This document shows, piece after piece, positions 14,203-26,000 of a stretch of 64,000 nt of DNA. The translations under genes were made by a program, and so were the position numbers. Position 1 is the stretch's first letter, and each line of letters starts with the position of its first letter. Below the pieces are notes generated by a model that was given only the letters and a program-made list of their open reading frames with translations, did no database searches and was not told the origin of the DNA. The DNA comes from Taeniopygia guttata (taxonomy: Eukaryota; Chordata; Aves; Passeriformes; Estrildidae), in the NCBI RefSeq assembly GCF_048771995.1, contig NC_133063.1:65529014-65593013 (forward strand), in the 5' to 3' direction.

Positions 14203-14264
14203 GGGTCTCCTTTGAAAGGTGTTTGGATCTCCTTTGAAAGGTGTTTGGACCTCTTTTGAAAGGT
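14203..14264. repeat. 22-bp minisatellite, about 2.8 copies
   Basis: The unit GGATCTCCTTTGAAAGGTG plus TTT repeats nearly three times with three substitutions. The CCTTTGAAAGG core is itself a perfect inverted repeat with a one-base centre. Confidence 0.9.
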
Positions 14265-15394
14265 ACCCAGTTTAATGCTCAGTTTACCACAATACTTGAA
14301 TTTGATCAGGAATGAGACCAACAGCTACTCAGAGATATTCTTGATTTTGTCACGTGTTGTATCCTCACAGAAGATACAACAAAGTGCTTTGAACCTTCTT
14401 GTTGTTCTGTCCAAAGAACTCATTAGAAGAGAACTTTTCCCTTGTAAATATAGACTTCTTAATTCAAAAGGCTGTGAAATCTTTCCAGAGAGGTTAGGTT
14501 TTCACTGTACCCCTAGCTCCATATTGAAGGGCTTTCTGGGACCTGCAAAATCCACATGCACATAATTCTGATATCAAGAGGTGCCTAGTTTGGGTTGCAG
14601 TAGGTGACAGGTGTAGGTTGTGAAGCTGCATGTGTCCAGCTCCTGCTGATCCACTCACCTCATGTGACTTCCCACCACCAAAGGGGTTTTGGTCTGGGAA
14701 AAAGCAAGGCTGGATCAGTTGGTTGAGACTCTCAGCAAATACCCCCATCACCATAATTGAACTTCTGACATCTGAACAGAAGAAGTCATCACCATCCCAG
14801 TTCTTTGAGTTCTACTGTGCTGCACATATCTGCTGTTATCTGTCAGTTAATTAAAGCTGAGTTTTCTAAAGACAGTGATTGTTCTTCAGACAAATTATTA
14901 TGATTTTTTGTCATCTGCCATTATGATAATGCTGTAATTTTTTTTTTGTTATGTGACAAGTACTCAGTCATGCCCTCTACTATTGCCTCATATTATTTTA
15001 ATAACTGAGCTTTATATAACGTTTTATTTTAAATTTATTTAAAATTTATTGCGTATCAGTGCCTGCCTTTATCTGCACATGTCCAAAGTATGCACAGTGA
15101 TGAGTGGGTGCCGATGATGGTTAGACTGAATGATAGTGTAGCTTCTGCTTGTTTCTTCCACAAAAAAGATCCCTCCCTAAGCACCTCCTCACCACCAGCA
15201 TGGGAAGCAACCCAGTGTAGGAGAAATCCTGTGCGAGAAGAGCCAAGATTATCCTCAATTGACAAGTGAGAGCCAGGCATGGCACCAGGGCAAAGTGGGA
15301 GAGCTGGGGTGCTGTGTCTTTAAGGGTGACCTTAAAGATCAGAAGATGTTTCTCCTCCAGCTTTGGGGCATGTGAGTTCCTGACGGAAGCAATA

Positions 15395-15665
15395 AGGCAT
15401 TCCTCATGTGGCTTCTCCTCTAGGCCCTTTCCCTTCTTCATAGCTCTCCTCTGGATGTTCTGTAATAGGTTTATATTTTTCTTACACTGTGGAACCCAGA
15501 ACTGCCCCCAGCACTCGAGGTGAGGCCACCCCAGCTCAGAGCAGAGCAGGACAATCCCCTCCCCTACCCAGCTGCCATGCTGTCCCTGTTATCCCCCAGG
15601 ACATGGGTGGCCCCCTTGGCTGCCAGGGCACAGTGGCTGCCAAGTGGTGGGACATCCATGAGAAA
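15395..15665 (-). mobile_element. CR1 LINE fragment
   Basis: The plus strand carries the complement of CR1: TTCATAGCTCTCCTCTGGAT, then ACCCAGAACTGCCCCCAGCA, GAGCAGGACAATCCCCTCC and CCCAGGACATGGGTGGCCC. It is truncated at both sides. It belongs to the same subfamily as the copy at 16.97-17.82 kb. Confidence 0.88.
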
Positions 15666-16971
15666 TGTGCCCTTCTGTGAAACAAGCATCATGTGCTTGA
15701 CTTGAAGGACATGCTAGGGGCTCTTCAAAATGCTGTGTGAGTCCTGACAAGGGTTACTGAGCACCAGTATACAGATGGGAGGCAAATTTTGGTTTTAAAA
15801 CTGCTTGCTTTCCTGTTGAGGGGCAAAGTTATAAAAAAACTATTAGTCAACACTGTAATTGATGGTTTGATGGTAATTTGCAGTGGCACGGTACCATGAA
15901 TATCAATTTTATTCAAAAGAACAGATAATGAAAACTTTTCATTTTGTAGTGACTCACGTGTAATACACTGCATTTCCTTTAATAGGAAATGATGTGCGTA
16001 CAAAATCCATAGTTGCTATGATTAGTTGTTGCTGATCTTTAAAGATAAGAAGCAAAGTGGGGGGAAAAAATTGAAAACTGTGTCAATTTATCTACAAGAA
16101 AGTTACTCAGATACCATAAGTAATGAGTCTCTGAATAAAAATGACTATAATGAATCACTTCCTTGAAGTATAATTTAGCTGTGTTTAGAACTGAGTAAGT
16201 ACAGCTTTGAGGTCCTAAGAAGAGAGCATTTCATGAAGGCAAGTAAAATTTCTTAGAGCCATTAAAAATTAGCTTGATCTCTGTAACATAATTGGTACTA
16301 CATATATTAGAGTGAAGGATAATGGAATCTAGAGCTTTTTGAACCCTATGTGAAAGAAATAATGTAGTCCCTGCAAATACATAAAATCTAATTGGTGGGT
16401 GAGGCCAGTGCAGTGTGATGGCACAGGAGATGTATTTTAAATTTGCAGGAGTAGACACTGGGTGGAAAGGAAATTATACAGTCAAGTAGTTAATATGTTC
16501 TGCAAATCTACTTCCTTACTTTTCAGCTTTTGTGAAATTCCTCGACTGTTGGTTGAAACTTCACCACATAGAAAGCAGGGCATGATTTCATAGATTCAAT
16601 GTCAGAGCAGATATTTAGGAGATGTTTTAGAAATTGCTTAGACTGCCATTCAGAAAGACCAGACATGTCTTAGTCTCAGTGCTTATTTTCATTGTCAGTT
16701 GAGAAAGATAAAAGTCAACATAATTTTAGTGGGAAAACTTCAACTTTAAAAAAATATTGTTCATTGTTACAGGGAGTCGTACATTACTGCCAATAAATCT
16801 ATGATTTTTTTGTTGCTGCTTTATGAAGAAAAAAATCTAATTCTGGGAACATACGGTCACTTCCCAAAGGAAAAAATCATTGTAATATCTCACTATTGCT
16901 GATCTTTCTTTCTTCAAGTTACAATTGTTCTTCTGAGTTTTCACCTCCAAAGACAGAAATCAATGGAATTG

Positions 16972-17822
16972 AAGAATCATAAAATATCCTGAGTTGGAAA
17001 GAAGGCGCAGGAATCAAAGTACATGTCCTGGCCCTGCACAGGACATCCCTGTGAATCCCGCCATGTGCCTGAGAGCATTGTCCAAAAAATTCTTGAACAC
17101 TGTTTGGCTTGGTGCTGGAGAGTCTGTTCCAGTGCCCAGTCACCCTCTGGGTAATGATCCTTTTTCTGACATCCAACCTAAACCTTCTCTGTTAAAAATT
17201 CAGGCCATCCTCTTGAGTCCTGTCACTGGTCACCACAGAGAAGAAATCAGTGCCTCTCCATCCTCTTCCCCTCACAAGAAGAAGATGTAGACTGCAATGA
17301 GATCTCCCCTCAGTGTCCTCCAGGCTGAACAGACCAGGTGACCTCAGCTGCTCCTCATGCATCTTCCCCTCAAGGCCTTTCACCATCCTCATGGCCCTCC
17401 TTTGGACACTCTCTAGCCTTACATTAGGCTATTGTGGCACCCAGAACTGCCCCCAGCACTCGAGGTGAGGCTGCCCCAGAGCAGAGCACAGCAGGACAAT
17501 CCTCTCCCTTGTCTGGCCGATGCCCCCCAGGACATGGGCGGCCCTCCTGGCTTCCAGGGCACTGCTGACCATGTTCAACTTGCCATCAACCAGGACCTCC
17601 AGCTCTCTTTTCACAGTGCTGCTCTCCAGCCTCTCATTCCCCACTCTGTCTGTACACCCAGGGTTGCCCCATCCCAGTGCAGAATCTGCTACTTGCCCTT
17701 GTTAAAATTCACATGGTTGGTGATTGTCAATCTCTCTAATTTGTTGAGGTCTCTCTCTAGGGTCTCTCTGCCTTTAAGGGAGTCAACAGCTCATCCCAAT
17801 TTAGTGTGATCAGGACAACTTT
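16972..17822 (-). mobile_element. CR1 LINE, about 850 bp of 3' region
   Basis: The left edge ATCATAAAATATCCTGAG is the reverse of the CR1 tail. It runs through TCCAGTGCCCAGTCACCCTC, GAGATCTCCCCTCAGTGTCC, ACCCAGAACTGCCCCCAGCA and CCAGGACATGGGCGGCC to CCAATTTAGTGTGATCAG inside the CR1 3' coding part. Reading frames are broken. Confidence 0.92.
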
Positions 17823-17958
17823 GATAAAAGATATCTAATGCACCTTACTTATTGAAAATAACCCTTCAATTCTGAGTGGTTGTTTTTTGTTTTCAAAATC
17901 CCAAACAGCTTAAACAAATTTGCATCTGTTCCTGTATCAAATCCTATTTTATAAGGCT

Positions 17959-17978
17959 CTTGCCTTATAAAAGGCAAG
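17959..17978. repeat. 8-bp inverted repeat at the SINE 5' edge
   Basis: CTTGCCTT and AAGGCAAG form a perfect hairpin around ATAA, straddling the left edge of the SINE. Confidence 0.7.
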
Positions 17979-18112
17979 ATTCTCTCAGTTTGTTAGAGCA
18001 CAGTGGAAATAACACTAGGGTTGTGGGTTTGATCCCAGTGTGGAGACCATTCAGTAAAGAGTTGGACTTCGTGATCCTTTTGAGTCCCTTTGAACTCATA
18101 ATAGTTTATGAT
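17971..18112 (+). mobile_element. tRNA-Ile-derived SINE with CR1-like tail (TguSINE1 type)
   Basis: The head aligns along its length with tRNA-Ile: CTCAGTTTGTTAGAGC (A-box arm), AATAACACTAGGGTTGTGGG (anticodon/variable arm) and GGTTTGATCCCAG (B box, 18026-18038). The 3' half (GAGTTGGACTTCGTGATCC to TTTGAACTCATAATAG then TTTATGAT) is a CR1 3' tail, which lets CR1 reverse transcriptase mobilise it. This composite is known from zebra finch as TguSINE1. The tRNA part is too degenerate to be a functional tRNA. Confidence 0.8.
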
Positions 18113-20237
18113 CTCTGCCTGCTCCATGTTGGTGGGTCCCATAACAATGTTCTCTTTTCTATTGCCAAAAAACTCATGACAAACCTTTTTCAGTTGACTA
18201 ATTCTTTCAAATGCCTGGAGTAATTTCTCTAGGGACAGATTTTTCTCCCAGTACCTCCAGAATATTTCCATCTTCTTCTGAATAATTTTGACCACAAAGA
18301 CTCTGCACTCTCTATTAAATCTCTGCATTATAATTCACATATTTCATTTATACCTGGTATAGATGGAAAGAAAAACCCCAACAATTCAGATGAGGAGTTG
18401 TTGCATGTTTTTAAGTAAAAGAGTTTTCATGTCAAATCTGAGTGCATTTGAGATTTTTAAGGTGGGAAATTCAACTTCCCTTGGGAAACTACATTATTCT
18501 TTTCTGAACAGCCACCCTGAATTTAATTTTGTTTCATGTCCTGTATCCCTCTGTCTTTGAACAGATTTTTTGCACTTATAATTGTTGATTGCTTCCTTTA
18601 CCTGCAGACAACAATTCTTGATAGTAGGCCCTTCAGTAGCTTTTGTGGTGCTGAAGAGTTTTTCAGTCACTGCTTAAGTGTTGGCTTGTTCAAGTCTTGT
18701 TTTTTTCTTTCCAAGCTTAGCACAGTGCTCTTGTGCCATGTGCTGTTGTGGTATCATGACCTCTTTTATATCACTTCTCTAAAAAAAGTCAGTGGCGATG
18801 CCAAGTTAAAAAGATTAAGAAATCTGGTTTATTCTCAGATATCAGAGTCTGCACTAATGCTATCACTCACACCTTTCCCCAGGGATTTTTTGGGTTTTAG
18901 CATTAATTGTGAGATTTGATGATTTTGCCTGCGGTGGTGGATGACAGGGTGTCTAAATACTGGACATACAGTTTGTTATCAAAGCCAACATTTCAAAACA
19001 CTTCCTCTTCAAAGACTTTTATTACATTTTTATTGTTAGGGGCTTGATTTCTTTCTTTATTCTTAGGAGGCTTTCCATTTCTTGTCATTGTCCAGGCTAC
19101 AATCTTGTTAATTGATAAGTGCTTTCCTTGTTTCTTTCAACAGATGTCAAGTTATTCAAGTTATTCACCTATTTCTAATCCTGCTTTTTTTTCACTCATT
19201 TGCAAAATTTCCAGTTGTCTTATTTTTAATTTTTCTTCTTGCAGTGCTTTTGTTGTCTTTTGAATTTTTTTTCATTAATGAGGATACTTATTTCTTTGTT
19301 TCTCCAGTAATAAAACCTTGAGAATTCATGCCATTTGACATCTAAGAGCTGACTTCTTGTGACTGAAGTTCTGCAGCTCCTGAAATGTTGAGAGCCTCCA
19401 TAAATACACATACACAGATTGAAGTGACTTGATTTTCTGCATGCGGTCGGTGTTAAAGCACAGACCAGAGAATGCCTGGTTGTCTGGGATCCAGGTTTGT
19501 CTAAGACATCCATCAGAGAGGAGTAATAGGGCAGGGATACCATTGATGGTGCTGCCTAAATTTATGTGGATTAAAAGACAGCCAGTTCCAAGAAAACCAC
19601 TATGTACTGGAGTACTTCACATGAAACAGGATCAACAGGAGGTGCTGCCTCCTCATATACTGTCTTTTTCATTTTCCTTTAAGTTTTCTTACTAATAAAG
19701 TCCACTTCTGTACAACATGGAAGGTGAAATCTCAAATCTCTTAGCATTAAGAATCTTTTCTACAAGGCCTTGGTGTTTTGGAGGGAGCACAGGAAGCTGA
19801 AAGGTGGAAAATCCCACTATGAAACTGCATGAAGCAAAAGACACTTAGTTTACCTTCACCGGTGACTTAGTCCTCAGCTATTGGATCTGAAATATGTTGT
19901 TGAAGTTTCAACTCCTCTGTTTCCTAGTGACAAAGGTGTAGTGTTTTAAAGACCACTACCTCTCCCCAGTTTGAAGGGAGGCACATGAATAGGAACAGTT
20001 TGACATAAGAGTTTATTCCCAAATGTCACAATGCAGAAACTGCCCTGGTTCACTGGAAGTGCTCAGGAAAGGCTCATGGGACTAGTACCCTGACAGTAAC
20101 AGGCACCCAGAAAGGATGAACTGAGCAGCTGTCTGGGGACAGAGATGCTCTGTCACTTCAAGTTTTCTCAGAAAAAAAGATTTTTCATTGAGCCCTGGTT
20201 TTTCTTTCCCTGACTGACCAAATCAGTGTCCTTCTAT
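18113..20237. other. Intergenic, no gene recognised
   Basis: T-rich unique sequence between the SINE and the CR1 copy. Open frames of 105-127 codons are low-complexity and hydrophobic, with no homology I can recognise. Confidence 0.55.
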
Positions 20238-21400
20238 GATAGAGTGACTGTATCAGTGGACAAGGGAAGGGTTACGGATGTTATTTATCTGCTCTTCTGT
20301 AAAGCCTTTGACATGGTCCCCCACAACATCCTTCTCTCTAAAGTGGAGAGAAGGATTTTATGGGTGGATTGTTAGGTGGATGAGGATTGGCTTGACAGTC
20401 GCATCCAGAGTGCAGAGTCAATGGCTCAGAGTCCCAGTGTACATCAGTGACAGGTGGTGTCCCTCAGGGGCCTGCTAGTAACAGTGTGATTTAGATCTTC
20501 ATTAATGGCACAGATGAGGGGAGCAAGTACACTCTCAGCAAATTTGCAGATGACACCAAGCTGAATGTACCTGACACCATCCAGAGGGACCTGGACAAAC
20601 TCTAGGAGAGGACCCATGGGAATCTCATGAGGTTTAACAAGGCCATTGTGCAAGGTGCTGCACCTGGGTCAGAGCAACCCTGGCACCAGCACAGGCTGGG
20701 GATGGGCAGATCATGGCAGCCCTGCCCAGAAGGACTTGGGGGTGCTGGGGATGAGAGGCTGGACATGACCCAGCCATGGGCACTCCCAGCCCAGAGAGCC
20801 ACACGTGTCCTGGGCTGCATCCAGAGCAGGGTGGGCAGCAGGGCCAGGGAGGGGATTCTGCCCCTCTGCTCTGCTCTGCTGAGAGCCCACTGCAGTGCTG
20901 CATCAGCTCTGGGGTCCCAGCACAGGAAGGACATGGAACTGCTGGAGGGAGTCCAGAGGAGGCCACAAAGATGATCAGAGGGACAGAACACCTCTCCTAT
21001 AAGGCTGAGACAACTGGACTTTTTCAGCCTGGAAAGAAGTTTTAGGAGTGATCTAATTTTGACCTTCCAGTACCTGAAGGGAACCCACAAGAAAGATGGA
21101 GAGAGACTTCACAAGAGCATGTAGTCACAACAACAGGGACATGGATTCAAACTGAAGTAGAGTAGGTTTAGATTAGGTATTAGGAAAGAATTCTGTTCTG
21201 TAAGGGTGGTGAGACACTGGAACAAGTTGCCCAAGAAAGGTGTGGATGTCCCATCCCTGGAAGCGTTCAAAGCCAGGCTGGATGGAGCTCTAGGCAACTT
21301 GGTCTAGTGAAAGGTGTTCCTGCCCACAGCACGAGGGTTAGAAGTACATGATGTTAAGGTCCCTTCAAACTCAAGCCATTTTATGATTTTATGATTATAG
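20238..21400 (+). mobile_element. CR1 LINE 3' portion including the end of the reverse transcriptase frame
   Basis: Starts in the ORF2 region: the GATGTTATTTATCTGCTCTT frame reads like [20 protein letters not shown], the reverse transcriptase segment just after the catalytic block. It proceeds through GCAGATGACACCAAGCTGAA, CACAGGAAGGACATGGAACT, GATGATCAGAGGGACAGAAC and GCCCAAGAAAGGTGTGGATG to TTTTATGATTTTATGATTAT. The frame is interrupted by stops. At about 1.16 kb it is the longest single CR1 copy here. Confidence 0.93.
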
Positions 21401-22602
21401 GATGTGATGTTTCTGATGTTGGATGGCGACACCAACACTGCCAGCACTTCAGCACGGCTTGGAAAGACCACAGTGGCTTGCATAAGGCTGGAGCAGGGAT
21501 GTAGTGGCCAAGAACCCCCAGTCAGAGACCCCAATTAGGGTTGCTACATGTTGTGGAGTAACCATCAGTACTTCTGTCTGTTTTCCTTGGAATGAAGTGA
21601 AACATTCCCACAATCCCCACTTTTTCCATAAACACAACCCTGCAGGGGTGGATACACTCACCTGAGTCAGATCAATCTGCCACAGACATCCATCTGTTCA
21701 TGACTCAGTCACAAAAACAGGGCTTCCAAAACCACAGGAGGGAGAGGCTGAGGCATCCTGTGGTTTTCACCCCCTTCAGTCACAGAGATAAGCTGCAGAG
21801 CTGCCAAATAGTCAAGACACTTGATTTTGGATGGATGACTGTGAGATTAAGAGCCATAATTTAGAGTGAAAGATTTCAGGAATGCAGCTGGATTAATTAG
21901 GTTTCATCGTTAATTAAGCCCTGGAGGAGGAACGGTTTAGTCTTGTTACTGGCAGGTACCACTCCCAGAAAACATACCAATCTGACCTTGCTCTCAAAGC
22001 TAGAACACAGCTCTGGTCCTCTACTGTACTTGTCCTTCCCAGAGTTCTTCAAGGCTGACACTCCTTTCCTGGAAAGGCCTGGAAAAAATAAATCTGTATT
22101 TTTGTATCCTTGCCTTCACAGGTCAGCAGGACACCTGACTAAAAAATCTGAAAGAGGGAAGGTACCAGTAAGGGTACTTCTAAAATTTATTCTGTGTGGA
22201 GGGAAAACCCTCATAGAGAAACTAAATTTTTGCTTGTAATAGTTCATGGTTTTTCAGCAACATGCATTAAAAATTTTAATTTCCAGAAAACTGCACAGGA
22301 AGTTTAATCAGTATGGTAAAAGTCGTCTTCAGGAAAAATACAACATAAGAACTCTTTGCCAACTCTTTGAATATATTTATTTATGTTTTGATTTGTGTAA
22401 GGAAGTCTCATGCTATAAATTTTTATTAAAAACATATAATTAGAAATAAATAGTACATTTATAGTCATAAGTAAAACAGTAGTTTTCACGCACACGAATG
22501 TTTGGCTTCCTCTTACAAAACAGGAATTGTATTTCACCATCTTTTTTTGTTTATTTGTTTAGACTTGATATAAAAGGATAAAGCTGCTGCATGAAGTTTA
22601 TA
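21401..22602. other. CRHBP 3' flank
   Basis: Unique sequence with several minus-strand AATAAA hexamers around 22375-22430, so a longer CRHBP 3' UTR is possible. No other gene seen. Confidence 0.5.
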
Positions 22603-22608
22603 TTTATT
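22603..22608 (-). promoter_or_regulatory. CRHBP: Candidate CRHBP polyadenylation signal
   Basis: AATAAA on the minus strand about 320 nt past the CRHBP stop. Another AATAAA at 22885-22890 lies only about 36 nt past the stop, and others occur around 22375-22430. Sequence alone does not say which is used. Confidence 0.35.
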
Positions 22609-22925
22609 GTGGGTTTAATATATCCCCAGAATAGAGTTTTTTCTATTTTCCTAATAATATTTATACAGGAAAAATACCCTTCTATTCTTGCTATTGATTT
22701 TTGATATGGTAAATGTGCTTAAACATTGCAGAAAGAATATAATGATAATAACAAAGATTAATACATTTGTTGCTTTTTCCTGCTTGCTGATGGGAATGAC
22801 TGATTTGTATGAGAAAAGAATTATGTTTATAGAAAGGCCCGACATCAGCACCTAGCTAAAGGAAAAGATACATTATTATAGAACTTTATTTTGATTAGCT
22901 ATGTGAAGATGCATGTCCTGGTTTC

Positions 22926-23083
22926 TTAGATGCTAGGAAAGCAGAATTCCTCAATGCTGTTCTCCTTTCTTGTTTCTGCTTCCTGCAGATCCAGTTGGTG
23001 ATACTCAAATGTCACACGGTTGATGTGCTTGCCACTGGAGACCATTCGCAGCACAGTGTTGTCACAGCCAATCTTCATTTGGG
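22926..23083 (-). CDS. CRHBP: CRHBP coding exon 7 (terminal)
   Basis: Encodes residues 271-322 and the TAA stop. The acceptor is CCTAAATAG. The peptide starts AQMKIGCDNTVLRMVSSG and ends EEFCFPSI. Cys277 and Cys318 are kept. The linker between them, about residues 301-315 (LDLQEAETRKENSI), has drifted away from the mammalian LEPYELENPNGNSI. Confidence 0.96.
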
Positions 23084-26000
23084 CTATTTAGGGAAAAGAG
23101 ATATAAAAACACATTTGTATGAGAGAAAGTGAGGGAAAAGAGATATATAATGATGGAAATTATGAAGCACCAATACTTGCAATTTTGGAAATAAAGCAAA
23201 TTCACATGTCGTGATGACTTGCTGGTGGTGATATTGCTGATTAACTTGTTTGTTAGTTTTGCTTTACAATGCTTGGGTATTTAATCATGAGTCCTTCCCT
23301 CATCCAAATGCTACTCCATGTCTGTGTGCTACTGTTAAATACCATGAGTGATGAAAAAGGGTAATGGCACTCTATCCTGGAGATAGCCAAAATTAGCAAT
23401 ATCAAAATGTTTCCCATTAGAGGGATGAGTGGATTTTTGTGTAAGGACATTCTTCACAGGAACAAAGGCATGTGAGAGTTCCATCAAGACACACTCCGAT
23501 GGTAGTGCCCAGCCTGTGGTCCCACTCTGAGGGAAATGGAGAGTCACTTACTGCTGCTTTAGGCAAGCCATTTGAGTGGAGGTTTGGAAAAGCCTTTTTG
23601 TTTGGGGAACTTGGGGCAACTTCTTCACTTGAGGAGAAATCTGGTGTGTCACCGGGAGAGCAGGAGCTGCTGAGCTGGATTTTCACTTCCTTCACACCAC
23701 CAGGAAAACACATTTTAATCTCATTCCAGTGCTCAGTATCACCATTCAACAGTAGCACTTACCAGTTAAATCTTTGAAAAGTGCCTGGACTGTTAAGTTG
23801 TGGTGTGATGAAAGGCAAGAGAGGCCCCATGGGCCAGGCAGGTTCCTGCCCTGCAACTCTGTGGAAATGCCACTTCTCCAGTGCCCTGTTGGTGCTCCTG
23901 AGACATGACAAGTGTGCCACAGGGGTTAGTCTGTCATATCACTGCCACTCCTTGAGGCCTGCTATTGAATATTAGGGAATCTGGAAGTTCTTATTTTTAT
24001 GGGGAGAAAGAAGGCAGTGGACCAGCATAATAGTGAAACATTCAGAGCCCCAGCAGGTTCAAAGTATAGAATGGGAATTCTAAGGCTTTTGGGGCATGTG
24101 TTACACCTGCAGCAGAAAAGGTCTTGGGAACATGGCGTAAATGAGAGAAAAGCTCTTTAACTGAAAATGTAACAATCTGCCTTTGTTTTTTGTGAATTTC
24201 CAGACCTTTTTATGTGCTGACATTCTAATATTAATTTTTGTCATAGGACAAGAATTCTTGAAGTATGTTCAGCCTTGTCAAAATGATTATTAAAGGGGCA
24301 AATGAAGGTGGTCATGGGTGTAACACATAGCTGCAACACATGCTGTAACACATAGCCTGAATAGCTTTAGCTCTCATGTTCTCCTAAATGTGAAGTTCAC
24401 CAGTCCAGCAGGAAGTCCAGATGTGTCTGGGGGTCTCTGCATGTCTTATTATGATTAATTATTTTATTATATGGAGGTAACTGGAAGAAGTTCTTACCAG
24501 ACCCATGAAAGGAGTGACAGAGGTCAGCTAGTGGAAACATCTTGGATGGGTCTAAGCCAGCTCCTCCAAGAAGCTCTACAAAATCTCCCACTCCTGCACA
24601 GCTTGTGGATGGTTTCTTAAAAAGGCAGAGGCTAAAAGTTATTTACCATTCATCTTCAAAATGTAGTAGTTCTGCAGACATTACAGGAGCTAACAATAGG
24701 TTTTAGCAATCCCCTGAGCTTAAAGCTTCGTAAAATCAGTACTACCTTGATTTGACATTAGTAAGTTAATTTTCTTAAGGCATTCCAAAGAAAGACCTAA
24801 GTAGATTCTGAAAATTACTGACAAGTAGAAAAGGTGTTGATTCAACTGCTTTTAATGCAGATAAGCAATCTGCATTAAAATGCAGATGCAGGTTCTGGAT
24901 GCTTAAACATGTAATCAAATTAATGCAGGCATGGGCTATATGTATGCCAATATTCCACTGGCAGGCAGGAACTTCAGTTCCACTATATCATACTCATTCC
25001 TAAAAAAATGCTAAAGTGCACCATTGTGGCAAAGTTCAATTAAGGTAGAAATTATCAAAAGGAGTAGTTTTTTTCTGAAAGCAATGCCTTACTGTATATT
25101 AAACCCACAATTTTCCTGATATTATTGCTGTTTGCCAAAAATATCTTGCATGGACACCTTGAGCACCTTTGGGCTGCCATCCCTATGCTGCTACTTAAGT
25201 GCCTGGTTTCTTTACCTTCATTTGCTCTTGTCCTTTTCTGCTCACCACTGAATAAGTCAACTAATTCACTTGCCCATCTCTCAAAACCTGGCTTGTTTAG
25301 ACACTGGCAATCTCCTTGAAGAACTCAGGCTGTCAGGAGAAAACAAATTTCCTTACTCTGTTCTTCTGAATATTATGGAATTGGCACCTTCTTACACCTC
25401 CCAGGCACAAGTATCACCAATAGCTCCTGTCCTTTTCTCACAAAGTTTGTCACTAAGCACCAAATACTCTAGATCAGAGCAGGGAATGCTCAGGCAATCA
25501 GTTGTGAGCATGTTTGTATTTTGTCTGTGATAATACCTCGCTATCCAGTGGCTCCTTTCTCTCTTCAGAGCGTTTGCTGTTTTCATTAAATACAGACAGA
25601 CAGCTCTCAGAGAGAGTGCTCCTTTCTTTATAATGAAATCCTTACCCTTTGTTATGGCAAGTTACATTCATTAATGGTACTTTGAATAATTTGGCTGCCA
25701 TTGCAACATTACAGAGACAATGGCGAGGAGGCAGCCCCAGCTCTCCTCTCTGGGAGAAACCAGAGCTCTCAGCATGCACACAGAGGTCTGGAACACCCAT
25801 GCCTTAGCAGCCAGCACCACAGCCTAACCGTGCTTCATCCCTTCCCTCTTCTGTGCCGACAAAAATTGCACATGCTAGTATTTTCTTAGTAAATAAAGAT
25901 CTCACCTTTAAAAAGAGACCATTTAAATGTCCCAGGATAAGATCAGATATTTTTATCACCACTGGGTAGATTATGGAGAAGCTGCAGTTTCTGTGCTGGT

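Larger units (their letters stand above)
7090..15394. other. Intergenic, mostly unique sequence
   Basis: Besides the small repeats listed separately, no exon, RNA gene or mobile element could be recognised in this 8-kb stretch. The longest open frame is 142 codons (8951-9379, plus), with no recognisable domain, and is probably chance. Confidence 0.55.

Noticed and set aside
17971-18045. Possible tRNA-Ile gene
   Set aside because: Acceptor and D arms are degraded and it continues straight into a CR1 tail, so it is the head of a SINE.
20238-21090. Overlapping 89-162 codon frames on both strands
   Set aside because: They lie within a CR1 copy and are fragments or antisense shadows of it.
1-22600. 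AGGF1, the expected downstream neighbour of CRHBP
   Set aside because: No FHA, OCRE or G-patch exon sequence was recognised on either strand; it probably lies outside the window.
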